64,000 nt of DNA, from the NCBI RefSeq assembly GCF_000717995.1, contig NZ_JODM01000030.1, positions 1-64,000 of the forward strand, in the 5' to 3' direction. The first letter of the stretch is position 1, and every line of letters starts with the position of its first letter. The notes under the pieces are model-generated. The model saw only the letters and a list, made by a program, of their open reading frames with translations, did not search any database and was not told the origin of the DNA. The translations under genes and the position numbers were made by a program. The DNA is from Streptomyces violaceorubidus. Lineage in GTDB: Bacteria; Actinomycetota; Actinomycetes; Streptomycetales; Streptomycetaceae. Positions 19,307 to 27,044 of this stretch are shown in pieces.

Positions 19307-20367
19307 GCGTTCTTGAACTTCCCGCGCCACACCAGGACGGCGAAGAACGGTGCGCCGAGGAGCGAGACGACGACCCCGGCGTCCAGTTCCCCCGGCCGCA
19401 CCACCAGGCGCCCCACGATGTCGCAGACCAGCAGCACGAGGGCCCCGAGCAGACCGGCGCAGGGCACCAGCCAGCGGTAGTCCGGGCCGGTCAGGTACCG
19501 GGCCACGTGGGCCACCATGAGCCCGAGGAACGCGATGGGGCCGCAGGCCGCCGTCGCCGCCCCGGCCAGCAGGGTGATGGCGACGATGCCGACGGTGCGG
19601 GTGCGCGCGACACTCACCCCGAGGGCCCGTGCGACGTCCTCGCCCAGATGGAGCAGGTTGACGGACGGCAGCGTGGTCAGCGCCAGCAGCAGCCCGGCGG
19701 CGACGAAGGCGGACACGGGCCAGATGACGTCGAAGCCGACCCCGGTCAGCGAGCCCGCGTTCCAGAACCGCAGGGCGTTCAGCGAGGCCTTGTCCGTCAG
19801 CGCGACCGCCGTGGTCATCGCCGCGAGGAACACCGTGACCCCCTGCCCTGCCAGCGCGAGGGTGAGCGGGTTGCCCGCCCCGCGGCCGATGCTCGACAGC
19901 CCGAACACGACGACACCGGCGACCGCCGCGCCCAGGAAGCCGAACCAGACGTACTGGAACGGGTCGGTGAACCCGAAGGCGGCGATCCCCGACACCACGG
20001 CGAACGAGGCACCCGAGTTCACCCCCAGCAGCCCCGTGTCGGCGATGGGATTGCGCGTGTACCCCTGGATCAGCGCCCCTCCCACGCCCAGCGCGAGGCC
20101 GGCCACGACGGCGAGCACCGTGCGGGGCACCCGTACGGTCCGCACGATGAGCCGGATCTCGGTCAGCCGCTGGTCGGACTCGGGCACCGCGAACAGCCCG
20201 TGCCACACCTCGGCGGGGCTGAGCGCACGCGCGCCGACGGCCAGCGACGCCGCCGCCGCGACCACGAGGAGCGCCGCGAGCACACCCAGCCCGGCAACAC
20301 GGCGCCGCCGGGCCTCCGTTGGGCCCTGCGGGCCGGTCGCGGGGCGCCGGGCCCCAGTCGTGGTCAT
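19303..20367 (-). CDS. cchC: CchC, siderophore permease (FecCD family)
   Basis: A 354-residue membrane permease of the FecCD family with VRVPRTVLAVVAGLALGVGGALIQ and NPIADTGLLGVNSGA, and the C-terminal PGELDAGVVVSLLGAPFF loop typical of these proteins. It is the partner of CchD in ferri-coelichelin import. The ATG at 20367 was chosen because family similarity begins soon after it; it lies 11 bp after the cchB stop. The in-frame sequence further upstream belongs to cchB read in another frame. Confidence 0.93.
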   Translation of the reverse strand: MTTTGARRPATGPQGPTEARRRRVAGLGVLAALLVVAAAASLAVGARALSPAEVWHGLFAVPESDQRLTEIRLIVRTVRVPRTVLAVVAGLALGVGGALIQGYTRNPIADTGLLGVNSGASFAVVSGIAAFGFTDPFQYVWFGFLGAAVAGVVVFGLSSIGRGAGNPLTLALAGQGVTVFLAAMTTAVALTDKASLNALRFWNAGSLTGVGFDVIWPVSAFVAAGLLLALTTLPSVNLLHLGEDVARALGVSVARTRTVGIVAITLLAGAATAACGPIAFLGLMVAHVARYLTGPDYRWLVPCAGLLGALVLLVCDIVGRLVVRPGELDAGVVVSLLGAPFFAVLVWRGKFKNA

Positions 20368-20378
20368 GGCGTCGTACC

Positions 20379-21734
20379 CTAACGCGTGCCGGTGCCGGTT
20401 CCGTCGGCGACCGTACGGGCCTCGTCCGCGGCGGACTTGAGACCCCCGTCGAGGAGCGACTCGAGGATCTCGCCGACCCTGACGGCGGTGTTGGACAGCA
20501 GGGACGAGGTGATGCCGTGCGTGTGCTCCGTGCCGCCCTGGAGATAGATGCCGCAGCGCAGGGCGGGGTCGGTGGCGACGCGGTAGTCGCGCTCGACGCG
20601 CACCCGGCCCTCGGCGTCGCGCAGGCAGCGGTCGGCGACCTCGCCGAGCAGGCCGAGGGGGTCGGCCGGTCCGTACCCGGTGGCGAAGACCACGACGTCC
20701 GCGTCCAGGAGGCGCTCCTCTCCGGTGACCAGCGACGTCACGGTGGCACGCACCCGGTCCGGCGTCTCCTTGACGTCGGAGAGCCGGGACACGTTGAGGA
20801 AGCGCAGCCGCTCGGTGCCCAGGACCTTCTCCCGGTACATCTGCCGGTACAGGTCGTCGATCAAATCGATGTCCACCACGGAGTAGTTGGTGTTGCCGTG
20901 GTAGTCCATCAGCCGGCGTTTGACGCTGCCGGGAGCGGTGAAGTAGTCGTCCACCGCAGCCGGGTCGAAGATCCGGTTGGCGAACGCGCTGTCGTCGGCG
21001 GGGCTGTAGCCGTAGCGTGCGAAGACCGCGCAGACCTCGGCGGCGGGGAAGCGGCGGTGCAGGTAGGCGACGTTCTCCGCGGCGCTCTGCCCGGCGCCGA
21101 CGACGATGAACCGCGAGGGCGAGGTGCCCTCCAACGCGTCCACCCTGGCCAGCAGTTCGGAGTTGTGCCAGACGCGGTCGCCGCGCTCCACACCCTCCGG
21201 CACGAGGGGGCGCAGCCCGGTGCCGACGACGAGGTTGCGCGCCCGGTGGACCTCCAGCCCCTCCCCGGAACGGACCGTCACCTCCAGGTGGTCCACGACT
21301 CCGTCCCGCTCGACGGGCGCGACGCCGACGACCTCGTGGCCGTAGGAGACCATGTCGGCGACCTTGGCCGCGGTCCACTCGAAGTAGTCGTGGAACTCGA
21401 TGCGCAGCGGAAAGAGGTTCTTGTGGTTGATGAAGTCGATCAGCCGCCCCTTGCTCTGCAGGTAGCAGAGGAAGCTGTACTCACTGGCCGGGTTCCGCAG
21501 GGTCACCAGGTCCTTGAGGAAGGACACCTGCATGGTCGCGTCGTCGATCAGCATGCCGCGGTGCCAGCCGAAGCGCGGTTGCTGCTCGAAGAAGCGGGCG
21601 TCGAGCGCCTCCTGCCCGCCGGCCCGTGCGTTGTGCTCGCGGATCGCGATCGCCATGGCGACATTGGACGGCCCGAAGCCGATACCGATGAGGTCGTGGA
21701 CGAGCGTGGGGTCAGCAGGAAGATCCTGTGACAT
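20379..21734 (-). CDS. cchB: CchB, L-ornithine N5-monooxygenase
   Basis: A 451-residue flavin-dependent N-hydroxylase of the SidA/PvdA/IucD family. It has the FAD motif GIGFGPSN (residues 17-24), the NADPH motif VVGAGQSAAE and a C-terminal FATGYGP. The enzyme hydroxylates the side-chain nitrogen of ornithine with NADPH and oxygen, giving the N5-hydroxyornithine used by CchA and CchH. The ATG at 21734 follows GAGGGGAGTG; an in-frame start further up would read through the iron box and lacks support. It begins the minus-strand operon and is divergent from cchA. Confidence 0.95.
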   Translation of the reverse strand: MSQDLPADPTLVHDLIGIGFGPSNVAMAIAIREHNARAGGQEALDARFFEQQPRFGWHRGMLIDDATMQVSFLKDLVTLRNPASEYSFLCYLQSKGRLIDFINHKNLFPLRIEFHDYFEWTAAKVADMVSYGHEVVGVAPVERDGVVDHLEVTVRSGEGLEVHRARNLVVGTGLRPLVPEGVERGDRVWHNSELLARVDALEGTSPSRFIVVGAGQSAAENVAYLHRRFPAAEVCAVFARYGYSPADDSAFANRIFDPAAVDDYFTAPGSVKRRLMDYHGNTNYSVVDIDLIDDLYRQMYREKVLGTERLRFLNVSRLSDVKETPDRVRATVTSLVTGEERLLDADVVVFATGYGPADPLGLLGEVADRCLRDAEGRVRVERDYRVATDPALRCGIYLQGGTEHTHGITSSLLSNTAVRVGEILESLLDGGLKSAADEARTVADGTGTGTR

Positions 21735-21759
21735 GTCACTCCCCTCGTACGCCGAAAAC

Positions 21760-21778
21760 TTAGGTGAGCCTAAGCTAA
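21760..21778. promoter_or_regulatory. Iron box upstream of cchB
   Basis: TTAGGTGAGCCTAAGCTAA matches 18 of 19 positions of the inverted iron-box consensus and lies 26 bp upstream of the cchB start. It is the closest match to the consensus in the cchA/cchB region. Confidence 0.9.
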
Positions 21779-21853
21779 CGAGATACGGCTGTCGATAGGG
21801 CTGCCGACGGACGATTCGCGCCAACTGGTCTGCTGCGCAGGGATATTGCAGAG

Positions 21854-21872
21854 TAAGGTAAGCCTTGCTTAA
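21854..21872. promoter_or_regulatory. Iron box upstream of cchA
   Basis: TAAGGTAAGCCTTGCTTAA matches about 14 of 19 positions and is itself a near palindrome. It lies 37 bp upstream of the cchA ATG, so the divergent cchA and cchB genes each have their own operator. Confidence 0.8.
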
Positions 21873-21908
21873 CTGCCCGGGTCAGCCCCTGCCTTGAGGA
21901 GGAACCCC

Positions 21909-22856
21909 ATGCGGGTCGTCATGTTCGGCTACCAGACCTGGGGGCACCGCACCCTGCGAGCACTGCTGGACTCCGAGCACGACGTGGTCCTCGTGGTCAC
22001 GCATCCTGGGAGCGAGCACGCGTACGAGAAGATCTGGAGCGACTCCGTCGCCGATCTCGCCGAGGAGCACGGCGTCCCGGTGCTGATCCGCAACCGCCCG
22101 GACGACGACGACCTGTTCGAGCGTCTCAAGGACGCCGATCCGGACATCATCGTGGCCAACAACTGGCGGACCTGGATCCCCCCGCGCATCTTCGGCCTCC
22201 CGCGACACGGCACCCTCAACGTGCACGACTCGCTGCTGCCGAAGTACGCCGGTTTCTCCCCGCTGATCTGGGCGCTGATCAACGGCGAGAGCGAAGTGGG
22301 CGTCACCGCGCACATGATGAACGGCGAACTGGACGCCGGTGACATCGTCCGGCAGGAGGCGGTGCCGGTCCGTCCGACGGACACCGCCACCGACCTCTTC
22401 CACAAGACCGTCGACCTGATCGCCCCGGTCACCCTCGGCGCCCTCGGGCTCATCGCGGCCGGGCAGACGGAGTTCACCCCGCAGGACCGGTCCCGGGCGA
22501 GCTTCTTCCACAAGCGGTCGGCCGACGACATCCGCATCGACTGGAACTGGCCGGCCGAGGACCTGGAGCGCCTGGTCCGCGCCCAGTCCGAGCCGTACCC
22601 CAGCGCCTTCACCTTCCACCGGGGGCGGCGGCTGGAGATCCTCGCCGCGGTGGTCTCCGAGGCCCGCTACGGCGGTACGCCCGGCCGGATCTTCTACCGC
22701 GAGGGCGAGGGCGTGGTGATCGTCGCCGGAGCCGACGCGCGCCGGGGCCGCAACCACGGCCTCGCCGTGACGCGGGTACGCACCCAGGACGGAAGGGAGT
22801 TGGCCGCGACGGAGTACTTCACCTCCATGGGCGGCTATCTGACCGCCCGCCCCTGA
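21909..22856 (+). CDS. cchA: CchA, hydroxyornithine N5-formyltransferase
   Basis: A 315-residue protein of the methionyl-tRNA formyltransferase fold. The catalytic region reads LNVHDSLLPKYAG (Asn104, His106) and GELDAGD (Asp142), the Asn-His-Asp set of 10-formyl-tetrahydrofolate-dependent transferases. In this cluster the substrate should be N5-hydroxyornithine from CchB, giving the formyl-hydroxyornithine for CchH modules. The ATG at 21909 follows GAGGAGG with 6-nt spacing, which favours it over a TTG 15 bp upstream. It is transcribed alone, away from cchB, and ends before a strong hairpin. Confidence 0.95.
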   Translation: MRVVMFGYQTWGHRTLRALLDSEHDVVLVVTHPGSEHAYEKIWSDSVADLAEEHGVPVLIRNRPDDDDLFERLKDADPDIIVANNWRTWIPPRIFGLPRHGTLNVHDSLLPKYAGFSPLIWALINGESEVGVTAHMMNGELDAGDIVRQEAVPVRPTDTATDLFHKTVDLIAPVTLGALGLIAAGQTEFTPQDRSRASFFHKRSADDIRIDWNWPAEDLERLVRAQSEPYPSAFTFHRGRRLEILAAVVSEARYGGTPGRIFYREGEGVVIVAGADARRGRNHGLAVTRVRTQDGRELAATEYFTSMGGYLTARP

Positions 22857-22882
22857 GCACCCCGACCGGCCCCCTCCACGAC

Positions 22883-22922
22883 GGGCAGGGCCCGACCGTG
22901 CTGCCACGGTCGGGCCCTGCCC
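22883..22922. terminator. Bidirectional terminator between cchA and DUF5302 gene
   Basis: A perfect 18-bp inverted repeat (GGGCAGGGCCCGACCGTG and its complement) with a 4-nt loop lies between two converging genes. There is no T tract, as is common in Streptomyces. Confidence 0.9.
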
Positions 22923-22941
22923 CGGACGGTCGCGCGCGGCC

Positions 22942-23181
22942 TCAGCCGCTCTTGCGCCGGAACGAACGCTGGCTGGCGGCCGGGCCGTGAGTGCCCCGGA
23001 TCTTCGCCACGTCGGCGCCCGCCGCGAGGGCGGCGGCCTCCGCCTGTTTGCCGCGCTTGCGCTCCAGTGCCTGGCGGAATTTGTCCTTCAGGTCGTACTG
23101 ACCGTCGGCGTCGGGAGCCAGTGCGGGGCTCTGGTCCTCCGCCGCTTCCGAACCTGTTTGCGATGAAGACTCTTCAGTCAT
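22942..23181 (-). CDS. DUF5302 small protein
   Basis: A 79-residue hydrophilic protein: an acidic N-terminal half (EESSSQTGSEAAED), a short basic helix KDKFRQALERKRGKQAE and the C-terminus SQRSFRRKSG that is typical of the DUF5302 family found in actinomycetes. No function is known. The ATG at 23181 is preceded by AGGAGGTCGTC, which rules against the longer reading from 23223. It starts 38 bp after the stop of the S15 peptidase gene on the same strand and is probably co-transcribed with it. Confidence 0.85.
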   Translation of the reverse strand: MTEESSSQTGSEAAEDQSPALAPDADGQYDLKDKFRQALERKRGKQAEAAALAAGADVAKIRGTHGPAASQRSFRRKSG

Positions 23182-23219
23182 GACGACCTCCTGGGCTCGG
23201 ACTACAGGAGCACAGCTTG

Positions 23220-25085
23220 TCACGACCTGCCGCCCGGAACCAACGAGAATGCGCCCGGGCCCACCGGCAGGCTCACCGTGTACTGGCGCAGATACGTGTC
23301 CAGGTACGGCGACCGGTCGCCCTGGGTGGCGATGTCGTCGGCCGGGTCGTCCAGGGCGAGGCGCAGCTTCGCACCACTGACCTCGATGGTCTCGCCGGAC
23401 GGTGTGTCCCGCCAGGAACCGGTCTGGATCGACCCGATCTCCACGGCCAGGACGTGTCCGGCGGCGAGGGTCCAGTCGGTCGCCTTCAGGTCGACGCCCA
23501 TCCGGCCGGACTTCACCAGGGAGACCTGCTCGTCGAACATGACCGCGGTGCCGTCGGGGGCGACGTCGTACAGCTTGAGCATGACGTTGCCCTCGCCGCG
23601 GGCCGTCAGCGAGACCTGCGGGGTGCCGGTGACGCGCGTGTCCCTCGTGAGCGGCTTCGACCAGACGAAGAAGCTGGAGGCGGCCTCACCGGCGCGCTGA
23701 CGCTTCGCCAGTTCCGCGGCCAGCCCGGCCGGGGCCGGCTGCTCGGTCGCGGGCGCGTTCTCCATGTCCCACCTGCCGGTCGGCCGCGGCGGGGCCTTCG
23801 GTGCCGGACCGCCGGACGCGGTCAGCGCCGCGCGGGCGGACGCGCCGCCGTCGTCCACGTAGGAGCCGCCGCCGAGCGCGACGGTGACCGACCGCTCGGT
23901 GACGGGCCAGGTGCGCTGGGCCCGCCAGGCTCCGGTGGAGTCCTCGACGGCGTAGGCCGGGTAACGCACGCTCGGCCCGGCGCCCTTCAGGTACTGGTCG
24001 TAGAAGGCGAGGGTCTCGTCGTACCAGCCCGCACGGCCCATGGCCAGGCGTCCGTCCCCGACGCGGTCGCCGCCGCGCACGTGGTCCCACTGGCCGAGCC
24101 AGCCGCGCTCGGGGCCCCGGTGGTTGTCGAGGTACTCCTCCATCTCCTCGGGCTTGGTGTTGTTCTCGACGAAGCCCTGCGTGACGAACAGCGGGGTGTC
24201 ACTGCCCCGGGCCATCCTCGCCAGGTCGCGGGAGGTCCAGTGCTCGTCCCGCTGGTCGGATATGCGGTAGCCGGCCGAGTTCTCCGTCAGGCACTCCGGA
24301 TGACTCTCCTCGTAGCGGGCGGCCTCCTGGTAGCGGGGATCGTCGTCCGCCATCGGCGGCATCGAGGCGATGGAGTTGTACGCGTCGGCGGTGCCCGTCA
24401 CGTTCGGCCGCGGCACCCCGTTGGAGTAGATGTACTGGTACATGTCCCACACGGGTTCCTGGGCGACGACGGCCTTGAGGGCACGCTGGTCCAGGTTGTT
24501 GCCGATCAGGCCCGTGACGGCGTCGTAGGACTTGCCGTACATGCCGACCGCGCCGGTGGACCACGGCTGCTTCGCGGCCCAGTCGATCGCGGCTCTGACG
24601 TCGGCCTGTTCGCCGGGGCCGCCCCAGTCCAGACAGCCGGTGGAGCCGCCGAAGCCGCGCAGGTCCACCATGACGAAGGCGTACCCCTGGTCGAACAGGT
24701 CGGTGCCCTCGATGAAGTCCTGGAAGCGGGCGGAGGGGCCGGTGCGGGACCAGCCCTCGGGACCGGTCTGGCCGGCGTGGGCGAAGTACGGACCGATCGA
24801 CACGATGACCGGAACCCTCTCCTTCCGCTTCAGCCCCTCGGGCAGCAGGACGTCGGCGTGCAGCCGGGTGCCCGAGCGGTCGGAGGACGGGAAGTAGTGC
24901 TGGGTCCAGACCGAGCCCTCCGGGACGCGGTCGTTCTCCTCGTGCGTGACGGGGCCGGTCCCGGTGGCGGGTGCCCCGGCCTCCGCCTCGTGCGCCGCGA
25001 CGGCGGTGCTGCCCAGGCCGACGGTCAGGGCGAGGGCGGCGACGAGTGCCGATGCGGTCCGGACGACCGCGCGACGTGGTCTCAC
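23220..25085 (-). CDS. Secreted X-Pro dipeptidyl-peptidase family (S15, CocE/NonD) hydrolase
   Basis: A 621-residue protein with an N-terminal secretion signal (basic start, hydrophobic stretch, AVAAHEA), an alpha/beta-hydrolase domain with the S15 nucleophile motif GMYGKSYDA (Ser186), and a C-terminal galactose-binding-like beta domain typical of this family. These enzymes cleave X-Pro dipeptides or acyl esters; the exact substrate cannot be read from sequence. The GTG at 25085 has GGAGGAG just upstream; readings further up have no start support. In the 304-bp divergent region up to 25390 I see no clear regulatory site. Confidence 0.88.
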   Translation of the reverse strand: MRPRRAVVRTASALVAALALTVGLGSTAVAAHEAEAGAPATGTGPVTHEENDRVPEGSVWTQHYFPSSDRSGTRLHADVLLPEGLKRKERVPVIVSIGPYFAHAGQTGPEGWSRTGPSARFQDFIEGTDLFDQGYAFVMVDLRGFGGSTGCLDWGGPGEQADVRAAIDWAAKQPWSTGAVGMYGKSYDAVTGLIGNNLDQRALKAVVAQEPVWDMYQYIYSNGVPRPNVTGTADAYNSIASMPPMADDDPRYQEAARYEESHPECLTENSAGYRISDQRDEHWTSRDLARMARGSDTPLFVTQGFVENNTKPEEMEEYLDNHRGPERGWLGQWDHVRGGDRVGDGRLAMGRAGWYDETLAFYDQYLKGAGPSVRYPAYAVEDSTGAWRAQRTWPVTERSVTVALGGGSYVDDGGASARAALTASGGPAPKAPPRPTGRWDMENAPATEQPAPAGLAAELAKRQRAGEAASSFFVWSKPLTRDTRVTGTPQVSLTARGEGNVMLKLYDVAPDGTAVMFDEQVSLVKSGRMGVDLKATDWTLAAGHVLAVEIGSIQTGSWRDTPSGETIEVSGAKLRLALDDPADDIATQGDRSPYLDTYLRQYTVSLPVGPGAFSLVPGGRS

Positions 25086-25389
25086 ATGCTCCTCCTGGAA
25101 GGCGGGTGCAGGTGGTACGGGTGGTGCAGGTCTAGCAGCGAAGTCCGCGCGCGTCGATGGGGCCGAATCCCAACCAGCCCTGCCACATCGGGCGTTGGCG
25201 GACATGACCGGGCTGCCGTCTTGGGCGGGCCTGCAGGACGGCGCGTCACTTCGCCTCCCGGCTGCCCGGTCCGGGTGCCGCCGGGCCCGCCGAGAGGCCC
25301 CGCCGAAATCGCCCGCGCCCCGGTCCCGGCCTAGGGTGGGCACGCCGACAGAACCGGATTCCTTGCCGACCGCAGGAGAGTGGGGCGCC

Positions 25390-25824
25390 ATGGCGCGGGG
25401 TGTCGAATCGATCCGGCGCACCGCCCTGGGCGCCCTCGGCGCCGTCCTGCTGCTGATCGGCGTGGCGCTGCTGGTGCTGCCGGGGCCGGGTCTGCTGCTC
25501 GTCCTCGCCGGGGTGGTGCTGCTGGCGCGCGCCGTTCCGGCGCTGGACCGGTACGTCGCTCCGGTCCGTGTCCGGGCGATGCGTGCCGCCGAGGAGAGCG
25601 TCTCCTCCCGCTGGCGCATCGCCGGCTCCGTGCTCGTGGGGCTGTTCCTCCTCGCCGCCGGTCTGGCCTGGGGTCTCGTGCCCGAGCTGCCGTACTCCGG
25701 ATGGGCCACCGGCGCGAGTCTGATCCTCTCCGGCTTCGTGCTGTTCGCTCTGCTCGGGTGGAGCCACCGCCGTGTCCGGGCGGCGCGGCGCGGCACGCCT
25801 GCGGACCCGGAGAGCGCGCGTTGA
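25390..25824 (+). CDS. PGPGW-family transmembrane protein
   Basis: A 144-residue membrane protein with two hydrophobic pairs (about 10-45 and 75-125) and the motif LVLPGPGLLLVLAGVVLLA, matching the small PGPGW/TIGR02611 family of actinobacterial membrane proteins. Function unknown. The ATG at 25390 is preceded by AGGAGA. Its TGA stop at 25822 overlaps the -35 element of the next promoter, so the downstream hydrolase gene seems to be transcribed independently. Confidence 0.85.
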   Translation: MARGVESIRRTALGALGAVLLLIGVALLVLPGPGLLLVLAGVVLLARAVPALDRYVAPVRVRAMRAAEESVSSRWRIAGSVLVGLFLLAAGLAWGLVPELPYSGWATGASLILSGFVLFALLGWSHRRVRAARRGTPADPESAR

Positions 25825-25869
25825 CCAAACGGGACAGCGTTCCGTATATTTAACCGGGACAACGTCCCG
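25821..25869 (+). promoter_or_regulatory. Promoter with two palindromic operators before the alpha/beta hydrolase
   Basis: TTGACC at 25821 and TATATT at 25845, 18 bp apart, form a strong sigma-70-type promoter. One 15-bp palindrome, CGGGACAGCGTTCCG (25830-25844), fills the spacer; a second, CGGGACAACGTCCCG (25855-25869), follows the -10 at the likely transcription start. This is a repressor-controlled promoter; the repressor gene is not recognisable next to it. Confidence 0.8.
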
Positions 25870-25954
25870 CTTCTTGTCGCGCCGACGCGCCGCCTTTCCC
25901 CTCCCCACGGCCTCGCTGTCTCCGCAGTCGATCCATCGAACGGACACCCGCCTC

Positions 25955-26914
25955 ATGAGCGCACCGACCCACCCGGCCGACGTCATCTCCCCGCCCGCCC
26001 CCGTCTTCTCCGTCGCCCCGGTCGTGCTGCCGGCCCCCGGGCGGCCGGTGGACCTCCAGGTGCGGGTCTCCGCCCCCGTGACCGGGTCCGACCTGCCCCT
26101 CCTCCTGCTCTCGCACGGCCAGGGCTACTCGAACCACCTCTCCTCCCTGAACGGCTACGCCCCGCTCGCCCACTACTGGGCGGCGCACGGCTTCGTCGTG
26201 GTCCAGCCGACCCACCTCAGCTCGCGGACCCTGGCCCTGGATCCCGCCACCCCCGGGGCGCCCCTGTTCTGGCGGTCGCGCGCCGAGGACATGACGCACG
26301 TCCTCGACGGGCTCGACGTCCTGGAGGAGGCCGTCCCGCAGCTCTCCGGCCGACTGGACCGGAGCAGGGTCGCGGTCGCCGGGCACTCGATGGGCGGACA
26401 CACCGCGAGCCTGCTGCTCGGCGCCCGGCTCACCGATCCGGACGACGGCACGGAGGTGGACCTGGCCGAGCCCCGCGTCGGGGCCGGCGTGCTGCTCGCC
26501 GCGCCCGGCCGGGGCGGCGACGCCCTCAGCCCGTCCGCCGCCGCGACCATGCCCTTCTTCCTGACCACGGACTTCTCCCGCATGACCACGCCCGCCCTCG
26601 TCGTCGCCGGCGACAAGGACGACTCCGCCCACCTGACGGTGTCCGGCCCCGAGTGGCATGCCGACCCGTACACCCTCTCCCCCGGCCCCAAGTCCCTGCT
26701 GACCCTGTTCGGCGCGGAGCACGGGCTCGGCGGGGTCGCCGGGTACGACGTCGCGGAGACCACCGACGAGGACCCCGTACGGGTGGCCGCCGTGCAGCGG
26801 CTCACCTGGGCCTACCTGCGCTCCGAGCTGTATCCGGGGGACACCGCCTGGCAGAGGGCGCGCGACGATCTGGCGGCCGGGCCGGGCCCGCTCGGTCGGG
26901 TCGAGTCCAAGTAG
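25955..26914 (+). CDS. Alpha/beta hydrolase (chlorophyllase/PETase-like fold)
   Basis: A 319-residue hydrolase with the oxyanion region LLLSHGQGYSNH, nucleophile elbow GHSMGG (Ser145) and a late His in GAEHGLGG, an order seen in dienelactone/chlorophyllase-like esterases. No signal peptide is evident, so it is probably cytoplasmic. It follows a promoter carrying two copies of a 15-bp operator, implying induction by a small molecule that may also be its substrate; this is inference. The ATG at 25955 has only a weak ribosome site, and the leader is about 95 nt. Confidence 0.85.
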   Translation: MSAPTHPADVISPPAPVFSVAPVVLPAPGRPVDLQVRVSAPVTGSDLPLLLLSHGQGYSNHLSSLNGYAPLAHYWAAHGFVVVQPTHLSSRTLALDPATPGAPLFWRSRAEDMTHVLDGLDVLEEAVPQLSGRLDRSRVAVAGHSMGGHTASLLLGARLTDPDDGTEVDLAEPRVGAGVLLAAPGRGGDALSPSAAATMPFFLTTDFSRMTTPALVVAGDKDDSAHLTVSGPEWHADPYTLSPGPKSLLTLFGAEHGLGGVAGYDVAETTDEDPVRVAAVQRLTWAYLRSELYPGDTAWQRARDDLAAGPGPLGRVESK

Positions 26915-26918
26915 GAGC

Positions 26919-26947
26919 GCCCGCCCGTCCGCGGGGCGAGGGCGGGC
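26919..26947 (+). terminator. Hairpin after the alpha/beta hydrolase
   Basis: GCCCGCCC and GGGCGGGC form an 8-bp stem with a 13-nt loop just after the stop codon at 26912-26914. Weak but well placed. Confidence 0.5.
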
Positions 26948-26974
26948 CCGCTGGTAAAATGGCGGCACGCTTTG

Positions 26975-27027
26975 AGGCGCCCGGGTCCGTACCGAGGGGT
27001 ACGGGCCCGGTCGCGTTCCGGGCGCCT
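26975..27027 (+). promoter_or_regulatory. Structured 5' leader of the DEAD-box helicase gene
   Basis: AGGCGCCCGG (26975-26984) pairs perfectly with CCGGGCGCCT (27018-27027), and inside it CCGTACC pairs with GGTACGG. The double hairpin ends 17 bp before the ATG and overlaps no gene. TAAAAT at 26955-26960 could be the -10. The structure may adjust helicase translation, for example with temperature; this is inference. Confidence 0.65.
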
Positions 27028-27044
27028 GATCAGAAAGGTCCCCC

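Noticed and set aside
18200..20206. Single fused permease of 668 residues
   Set aside because: The part upstream of 19306 is a wrong-frame reading of cchC; the GTG at 19306 overlapping the cchC stop gives a normal-length CchD.
20379..21824. Longer CchB starting at 21824
   Set aside because: It would translate through the iron box at 21760-21778, and the ATG at 21734 has a strong ribosome site.
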